From assembly GCA_034440455.1 (NCBI GenBank), contig JAWXCB010000094.1, positions 1 to 36,783 of the forward strand: a stretch of DNA of 36,783 nt. The letters are read 5' to 3'. Positions within the stretch are counted from its first letter, which is position 1; every line of letters starts with the position of its first letter. Both the position numbers and the translations under genes were made by a program. Under the pieces are notes generated by a model that searched no databases, was not told where the DNA came from, and saw only the letters and a program-made list of their open reading frames with translations. This document shows positions 31,896 through 36,783 of the stretch, piece after piece. The stretch is from JAWXCB01 sp034440455. Its GTDB lineage: Bacteria > Bacteroidota > Bacteroidia > Chitinophagales > CAIOSU01.

Positions 31896-33035
31896 TCAGC
31901 CTTCTTTGATTTCTTCTTTGCCATCCGCATGGAGGGCAAACCTGCCTCTTTCTTTTGGATGAACCTGGTCGGGGCGCGTCCAGGGCCAGCCGCCAAAGCG
32001 GGTGCGCTGATAGTCGCTAAATGCTTGCTGAATTTCTTCGCGCGTATTCATCACAAAAGGTCCGTGTTGCACCACCGGGTCGCCAATCGGCTTACCTTGT
32101 AATATAAGCACACGCGCTTCATCATTGCCGTTTTGCAGCGGCAAGAATACATCAGGCTGCACTTCTGCGGCATGATAAGAAGCAATCGTTTGCCCTGCAA
32201 TATTCAGCGTGTTGCCTCTATAGTAATAGAGCGTTCGGTTAATGCCACGTGATGCTTTGGGCAGCGTGAATGCTGCGCCAGGTTCCATGTGAATATTCCA
32301 CACCGCCACTTCGTTTTCAGCAGGCATCGCCCATGAGTCGGGCGGAGGTGAAGGCGGAGGTTTGTCGCCAAACTTGCCTGCAATAATTTCTACTTCGGTG
32401 AGTTTTCCGCTGGCATCTCGATGCTCATGATGCGGAATGTTTTCGCGCCACAACATCTTAAAGTGCGCATCAACCATTTTGTTTTTGCGCGGCAGGTTCA
32501 GCCAGATTTGAAAAAGCTCCATCGGATTTTCCTTGTCTTTGCGCAGCAATGGAAACATTTCAGAATGCTGCACACCTTTGCCCGCAGTCATCCACTGCAC
32601 ATCGCCATCGCCATAGCGTCCGGCAGCGCCCAACGAATCGGCATGGTCAACAAAGCCTTCGCGCACCACAGTGATGGTTTCAAACCCGCGATGCGGATGC
32701 CCCGGAAATCCGGGTACGTTAGTGCCGTGATACATCCGCCATCCGTCTTTAATCATAAAATCTTCCCCGATGTTCCTGCCTGCAAGCGAGGCTGCGGGTT
32801 CCATCTTGTCGTTGCCTTTTGGAAATTTATCTTCGTGATGCACGCAGAAAAGAAACGGGTCAGCCGTTTCCCACTGAAAGCCGAGCGGTTTAATTCTGAG
32901 TACAGCATTCTCGGTTGATTCTTTTTCCATGTTGTTGTTTTTATTTCCTTTCGCCCATGCAGGCAGCGCAAAAATGGAAGAGATGCCCAGCATAAACTTG
33001 CCGAGAAAATCTCTTCTTGGTTGGGGTGCATTCAT
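31896..33035 (-). CDS. Pirin-family bicupin with a Tat signal
   Basis: 379 residues. The N-terminus has a twin-arginine motif (RRDFLGKFMLGIS) followed by a hydrophobic stretch and ALPAWAKG, so export by the Tat route is likely, unusual for pirins. The N-terminal cupin has the pirin metal ligands: His113 and His115 (GHPHRGFETI), His157 and Glu159 (GVQHSEMF). The C-terminal cupin follows from about KLTEVEIIAGKFGDKP. Pirins bind Fe and often have quercetinase activity or regulatory roles. The DNA converges on the NtrC gene with a 16-bp gap. Confidence 0.85.
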   Translation of the reverse strand: MNAPQPRRDFLGKFMLGISSIFALPAWAKGNKNNNMEKESTENAVLRIKPLGFQWETADPFLFCVHHEDKFPKGNDKMEPAASLAGRNIGEDFMIKDGWRMYHGTNVPGFPGHPHRGFETITVVREGFVDHADSLGAAGRYGDGDVQWMTAGKGVQHSEMFPLLRKDKENPMELFQIWLNLPRKNKMVDAHFKMLWRENIPHHEHRDASGKLTEVEIIAGKFGDKPPPSPPPDSWAMPAENEVAVWNIHMEPGAAFTLPKASRGINRTLYYYRGNTLNIAGQTIASYHAAEVQPDVFLPLQNGNDEARVLILQGKPIGDPVVQHGPFVMNTREEIQQAFSDYQRTRFGGWPWTRPDQVHPKERGRFALHADGKEEIKEG

Positions 33036-33165
33036 CGCGGAATTTTTATTGAATGAAAATTAAGCCAAAGAAACAATTCAGGAACCTGCTGGTTAAGAGT
33101 TGATGCTGCCTTTTTCAGAGAAAAAAATTTATGCGCCACACGCGATTACCTGACAGGCAACGTCC

Positions 33166-33195
33166 TTTGTTTTTTGCGGCATCTTTCTATCTTTA
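33166..33195 (+). promoter_or_regulatory. Promoter of the large secreted protein
   Basis: TTTG at 33166-33169 and TATCTTTA at 33188-33195 form a -33/-7 pair with an 18-bp spacer, close to the Bacteroidota consensus. The ATG is at 33230, leaving a leader of about 28 nt. Confidence 0.45.
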
Positions 33196-33229
33196 CACTC
33201 CTTTTATCTAAAACAGAAACTCAAAAATC

Positions 33230-36064
33230 ATGAGAAAGTTTTTAGCCATCTCTTTTTGCTCTGCTTTGCTCCTTTGTTCGCTCGCAGCCATCGCTCAAAC
33301 ATACAATGACGGTCCGATGGAATTGCAAATCAGAGTTACCGAAGTGCGGGTTGATTATCATCCCGACCTTACCACTTCTGATGACTTCAACCTGAGCGGA
33401 AGCATCGGTGGCGTTATCAATGGTTTGTTTCCGCTTCCAAATCTTGCAACAGATGAAATATCTTGCAAAGTGTGGGCGCGCGCAAGCCAGGATGTTACGG
33501 CTTTGGGCTGGCAAGGCGGCACAACTTACACTGCTGATTTGCCAATGGCTATAGGTGGTCCTGAGTCGTTTGTAATTTCTAATCCGGTTCCTATTTTCTC
33601 TACCGTCTATAACGCTGCCACCGTTCCTCAATTTTTTGACCTGAAAGTGCAAGCATGGGAAGATGACAAAGCGGGTGATTTTGACCAGTTGCCCGCAAGC
33701 GTTGCCGGTATTTTAACCAACGACTGTCAGACTGCTGATGGTTTTCTCAGAGATGTTTATGAGGGTACCAATTCCTGCTGCATTAAAATATTTGGGGCTT
33801 GTGTGTATAGCGAGAAGGATGACCTTGAATGTAATGCAGATCCGTTTCAGGTAAACCTCGACTACCGCCTCGGACCTCCGTGCCAGTGGTATAGTCACGG
33901 TTTTGTTGCAGGCAATTGTCCTCAGAATAATTATTACCAAATTAAAGTTGAGTCCTATTACAGATTTACAATTGGGTTGAATTGCGCCAGCCCGATTGAC
34001 CTCGGCACACTTGCGGTAGGTTCGGGAAATGTGCTTTCACATTTTAACAGCAACGAATGTTACAGCAATACCTTAGTAGGCAGCCAGCCGGGGAATGATG
34101 TGTATTATAAGTTCACGGTGAATAATCCAATCGGCATTGACATTAACCTGTGTAACAGCAGCACACTCTTTGACACGTATGTTTACCTGCTTGACGGAAA
34201 CTGTCAAATCATTGATGAAAATGACAACGGAAACGGACCCGGTTGCGGCAACCGTTCTTTAATTTCAAAATCACTCTGCGCACCCGGTGATTATTATGTT
34301 GTGGTGGATGCAAAGACTGCGCTTTCTCTCGGCACGTTCAGATTGTTCATTGCTGAAAATACCAGTTTCACATTTGCCGCTACAATTGCAAAGACCAATC
34401 CGAAATGCAATGGCTCAAGCGATGGCGAAGCCGAAGTGAATGTTACCGGAGGCGAGGTGCCGCTCACTTACTTGTGGAGCAATGGCGATACAGATACCCT
34501 CGCAACAGGATTAGCCGCAAACACCTATACCGTAACTGTTACAGATAATGGCGGATGCGGGCTTACAGCCACTACTACTTTAATCAATCCGGCAGCAATG
34601 ACCGTGACTACTTCATCCACTGACCTCACTTGCAGCGGTGCAAATGACGGAACAGTAACTGCCAACGTAACCGGTGGAACAGGTCCTTTCTTTTATGCAT
34701 GGAATTCATCACCGGCACAAAACGCGCAAACAGCAGTGAACTTACCTGCGGGCAGCTACAATGTAATCGTTACAGACATCAATGGATGTATCAACGGAAT
34801 CGCGCCTGCTGCCGTTGTGACCGCAAACAATCCAATCGTTGTTGCAGAAACGATTACGCACATCTCCTGCTTTGGCGTTGATGATGGTTCTGTGGCATTG
34901 AATGTAAGCGGTGGAATTCCTCCTTACACATATTCATGGTCAACCGGAGCAACTACGCCAACAGTAACGGCTTTGTCTCCCGGCTCCGTTACAGTAACTG
35001 TGTTTGATAATACAAATGGCGGTGGACAATGCTTTGAAATTGAAACATACCTAATCAACGAACCTACGCTGTTGGTTTCAGCAGTAAATGAAACAAGAGA
35101 TGTAAGCTGCAATGGCGGCAGCGATGGCGCGGTTAATCTTGGTGTGTCAGGCGGAACACTGCCTTACACTTACTCATGGTCAGGTGGCGCTATTTCTGAA
35201 GATTTATTGAATGCAAGCGGTGGCGCATTCAGCGTAACGGTGATTGACGGCAACGGCTGCCAAACGGTAACAGCAGGAACATTGAACGAACCCTCACCTG
35301 TCACATCTTCTATTGCTCCTACTGATGCAGGCTGCGATGGCACAGATTCAGGCGCGGCTGACCTCACCGTTTCAGGCGGTGCGGGCGGATACACTTTCTT
35401 TTGGTCAAACTTCAGCACAGGCGAAGATGTGAGTAATCTTCCTGCCGGAAAATATATTGTGTTCATCACAGATGCCAACGGTTGCCCGCATGTTGACAGC
35501 CTTACCATCAGCGGCTTTGGCGAGTTGAGAATTCAATCAACCACAAGCAGCCCTTGTGCTGATAAGAACGATGGAAAAGTTATGGTGAATGTGCTTGAAG
35601 GCGCTGCTCCATTTACCTATGTATGGTCTGACGCTTCTACGGATGCTGAGTTGGCAAATGTGGGCGAAGGCAGCTACAGCGTGACCGTGACCGATGCAAA
35701 CGGATGCACCGAATCTGTAACTTTTGATTTGGAACCCAAGCTGAATTGCAGCGGTGGCATTCTTGATGTTGCAATTCCAAACATCTTCTCACCCAATGGA
35801 GATGGCAACAATGACAATTTTGATGTTTGGGCTGCGGAAGATGTTTCAAAGATTGAAGTGAAAATCTATGATAGATGGGGCGCGAAGATTTATGAGAACT
35901 CAAACCAAACGCCAAACATTCAAGGACAGGGCTGGAATGGCAAAAACCGCGGTGAAGATGCGCAGTTAGGCTCTTATGTTTATGTGATGGAGATTGAATA
36001 TTCCACACCAACAACTACGGACAGACCTACACAGAAAACCGGAACGGTGACGGTGGTGCGGTAA
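33230..36064 (+). CDS. Large type IX-secreted surface protein with SprB-like repeats
   Basis: 944 residues. A signal peptide (MRKFLAISFCSALLLCSLAA) is followed by a Cys-containing N-terminal module to about residue 250 (WEDDKAGDFDQL, GPPCQWYSHGF). A PPC-like beta domain occupies about 255-380 (NDVYYKFTVNNPIGIDINLC, PGDYYVVVDAKT). Six SprB-like repeats run from about 388 to 835; each begins C-x-G-x2-D/S-G (CNGSSDG, CSGANDG, CFGVDDG, CNGGSDG, CDGTDSG, CADKNDG) and ends in VTD-x-NGC or similar. The C-terminus is a type-B sorting domain (IPNIFSPNGDGNNDNFDVWA, then IYDRWGAKIYEN), which directs secretion through the type IX system. It probably acts as an adhesin. A strong terminator follows. Confidence 0.9.
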   Translation: MRKFLAISFCSALLLCSLAAIAQTYNDGPMELQIRVTEVRVDYHPDLTTSDDFNLSGSIGGVINGLFPLPNLATDEISCKVWARASQDVTALGWQGGTTYTADLPMAIGGPESFVISNPVPIFSTVYNAATVPQFFDLKVQAWEDDKAGDFDQLPASVAGILTNDCQTADGFLRDVYEGTNSCCIKIFGACVYSEKDDLECNADPFQVNLDYRLGPPCQWYSHGFVAGNCPQNNYYQIKVESYYRFTIGLNCASPIDLGTLAVGSGNVLSHFNSNECYSNTLVGSQPGNDVYYKFTVNNPIGIDINLCNSSTLFDTYVYLLDGNCQIIDENDNGNGPGCGNRSLISKSLCAPGDYYVVVDAKTALSLGTFRLFIAENTSFTFAATIAKTNPKCNGSSDGEAEVNVTGGEVPLTYLWSNGDTDTLATGLAANTYTVTVTDNGGCGLTATTTLINPAAMTVTTSSTDLTCSGANDGTVTANVTGGTGPFFYAWNSSPAQNAQTAVNLPAGSYNVIVTDINGCINGIAPAAVVTANNPIVVAETITHISCFGVDDGSVALNVSGGIPPYTYSWSTGATTPTVTALSPGSVTVTVFDNTNGGGQCFEIETYLINEPTLLVSAVNETRDVSCNGGSDGAVNLGVSGGTLPYTYSWSGGAISEDLLNASGGAFSVTVIDGNGCQTVTAGTLNEPSPVTSSIAPTDAGCDGTDSGAADLTVSGGAGGYTFFWSNFSTGEDVSNLPAGKYIVFITDANGCPHVDSLTISGFGELRIQSTTSSPCADKNDGKVMVNVLEGAAPFTYVWSDASTDAELANVGEGSYSVTVTDANGCTESVTFDLEPKLNCSGGILDVAIPNIFSPNGDGNNDNFDVWAAEDVSKIEVKIYDRWGAKIYENSNQTPNIQGQGWNGKNRGEDAQLGSYVYVMEIEYSTPTTTDRPTQKTGTVTVVR

Positions 36065-36079
36065 ACAGATCTCATTCAA

Positions 36080-36126
36080 AAAAAGAAACAGCCGCGTTAA
36101 CGAAGTTGACGCGGCTGTTTCTTTTT
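36080..36126 (+). terminator. Rho-independent terminator of the large secreted protein
   Basis: An 18-bp perfect stem: 36080-36097 (ending CAGCCGCGT) pairs with 36109-36126 (ACGCGGCTGTTTCTTTTT), loop TAACGAAGTTG, 15 bp after the stop codon. The T-rich right arm supplies the U tract and the A-rich left arm may make it bidirectional. Confidence 0.85.
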
Positions 36127-36160
36127 CGCCACAGACGCGGCTATTCAAATACTCCATATC

Positions 36161-36287
36161 GCGTCATTCTGAGAGAGGCTTTGCGACCGAAGAATCTCCT
36201 CTCTTAAAATTTAGTGATAACACTTTTGAAGTGCTGGATGCTTCGCAGAGTTTATACTGAGCGGAGTCGAAGTACTCAGCATGACGC
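36161..36287. repeat. REP-like dispersed palindromic element
   Basis: The ends GCGTCATTCTGAG and CTCAGCATGACGC are inverted repeats (12 of 13). The interior contains GAGCGGAGTCGAAG and GACCGAAGAATCTCC, the TGAGCGGAGTCGAAG signature of intergenic repeats common in Bacteroidota. No coding potential. Confidence 0.6.
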
Positions 36288-36343
36288 AAAACACAAAAGC
36301 CCCCTTGCGGAGGCTTTCGTATATGAACAGGGAATCAGGGTTC

Positions 36344-36664
36344 TTATCCAATCATGAATGACACGGGCAGGCTTGGTTCAGCATGTCCCGCAGCATCTAC
36401 GCCCACTACGCGAATCGCCCATTGTCCGGGAGTGGTTAATGTTAGTTCGCAGCTTGCCTTCGCGCATACGGTTAAAATCTGCCACGCGCTGTTGGGCGCG
36501 ATAGGTCCACTGGCGGCTTCCACCACAAAGGAATCGCACTTGCCTCTTTTCCAGCGCGCCTTAATAGTTCTCATGCCGGGTGTCATGGGCACATCCAGCC
36601 TCACATCAGTAACCTGCACAGGCGCAATAGGGTCATTGCTCTCATTGGCAACGGGGGGCTTTGG
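36344..36664 (-). pseudogene. C-terminal part of a small fibronectin III-like protein, probably broken upstream
   Basis: The readable minus-strand frame includes PVQVTDVRLDVPMTPGMRTI, KARWKRGKCDSFVVEAASGP, QWAIRVVGVDAAGHAEPSLP and VSFMIG before the stop at 36344. The strand pattern and the WAIRVVGVDAAG segment resemble a fibronectin III or Ig-like fold. A TAG at 36665-36667 closes the frame upstream, and a Met at 36692 opens MPPNYP in another frame before a stop, so a frameshift or a start at the internal ATG (36619) are both possible. The gene may extend past the right edge. Confidence 0.45.
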
Positions 36665-36783
36665 CTACAGACTATGGATAGTTGGGGGGCATCTTGCCTA
36701 TTTGAAATTAAAAAACAGAGGATGCCGGAGGCAGAGGAAACCTTCACTCGCGGGACGCGAGCGAAGGCGGTGATGAGATACAC

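Overview
The window comes from a member of the Bacteroidota, probably an environmental Chitinophagales or Sphingobacteriales-type bacterium. The evidence is several TAnnTTTG-type -7 promoter elements close to starts, a type IX secretion type-B sorting domain on a 944-residue surface protein with six SprB-like repeats, a fused alpha/beta 2-oxoacid dehydrogenase E1, a DUF4369/thioredoxin lipoprotein, a DUF1573 protein and the lysine-rich cold-shock protein typical of the phylum. Mosaic junk is common: group II intron debris, pseudogenes, palindromic repeats and IS-end elements.

Layout. 1-1.1 kb: 3' end of a group II intron, a broken PIN toxin with its intact antitoxin, and a decayed fragment. 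1.2-7.3 kb: a carotenoid-centred group (SRPBCC protein, aldo/keto reductase, DUF2867-type SDR, two mini membrane proteins, then crtI-crtB overlapping by 8 bp). 7.3-11.0 kb: a TerB-like protein, a multiply broken OxyR-like regulator, a TPR protein and a truncated secreted Ig-like protein. 11.0-11.5 kb: the most unusual locus. An intact tRNA-Arg(CCG) is preceded on its own strand by a frameshifted GIY-YIG nuclease whose ancestral stop codon lies inside the tRNA, and upstream of that is a second tRNA-Arg copy carrying one palindromic insert in the D loop and another in the T loop. 11.6-14.2 kb: a thioredoxin-like lipoprotein and a sphingomyelinase-like EEP hydrolase. 14.3-17.6 kb: a minus-strand operon for exopolysaccharide initiation (Gfo/Idh oxidoreductase, lipoprotein, polyprenyl glycosylphosphotransferase). 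17.7-18.3 kb: a nucleotidyltransferase with a 56-residue partner. 18.4-21.0 kb: mtaB and lgt.

21.0-23.6 kb: a cytochrome P450 lies between inverted copies of a roughly 45-bp repeat, each next to a palindrome. A third copy, again beside a hairpin, lies before a RadD-like helicase. 25.2-25.4 kb: a 56-bp IS-end element and a 21-bp-period tandem repeat. 25.4-33.0 kb: E1 dehydrogenase, DUF1573 protein, aminotransferase, cold-shock-domain protein, NtrC-type regulator and a Tat-exported pirin. 33.2-36.1 kb: the large type-IX-secreted adhesin-like protein. The right edge holds a REP-like repeat and the C-terminal part of a small protein with an upstream lesion.

The genes most likely to act together are crtI/crtB with their redox and membrane neighbours, the glycan-initiation operon, and the PIN/antitoxin remnant. 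The candidate unusual systems are the tRNA-Arg/GIY-YIG tandem with hairpin-loaded tRNA, and the repeat-plus-palindrome modules around the P450. All family assignments are by reading motifs; no database search was possible.
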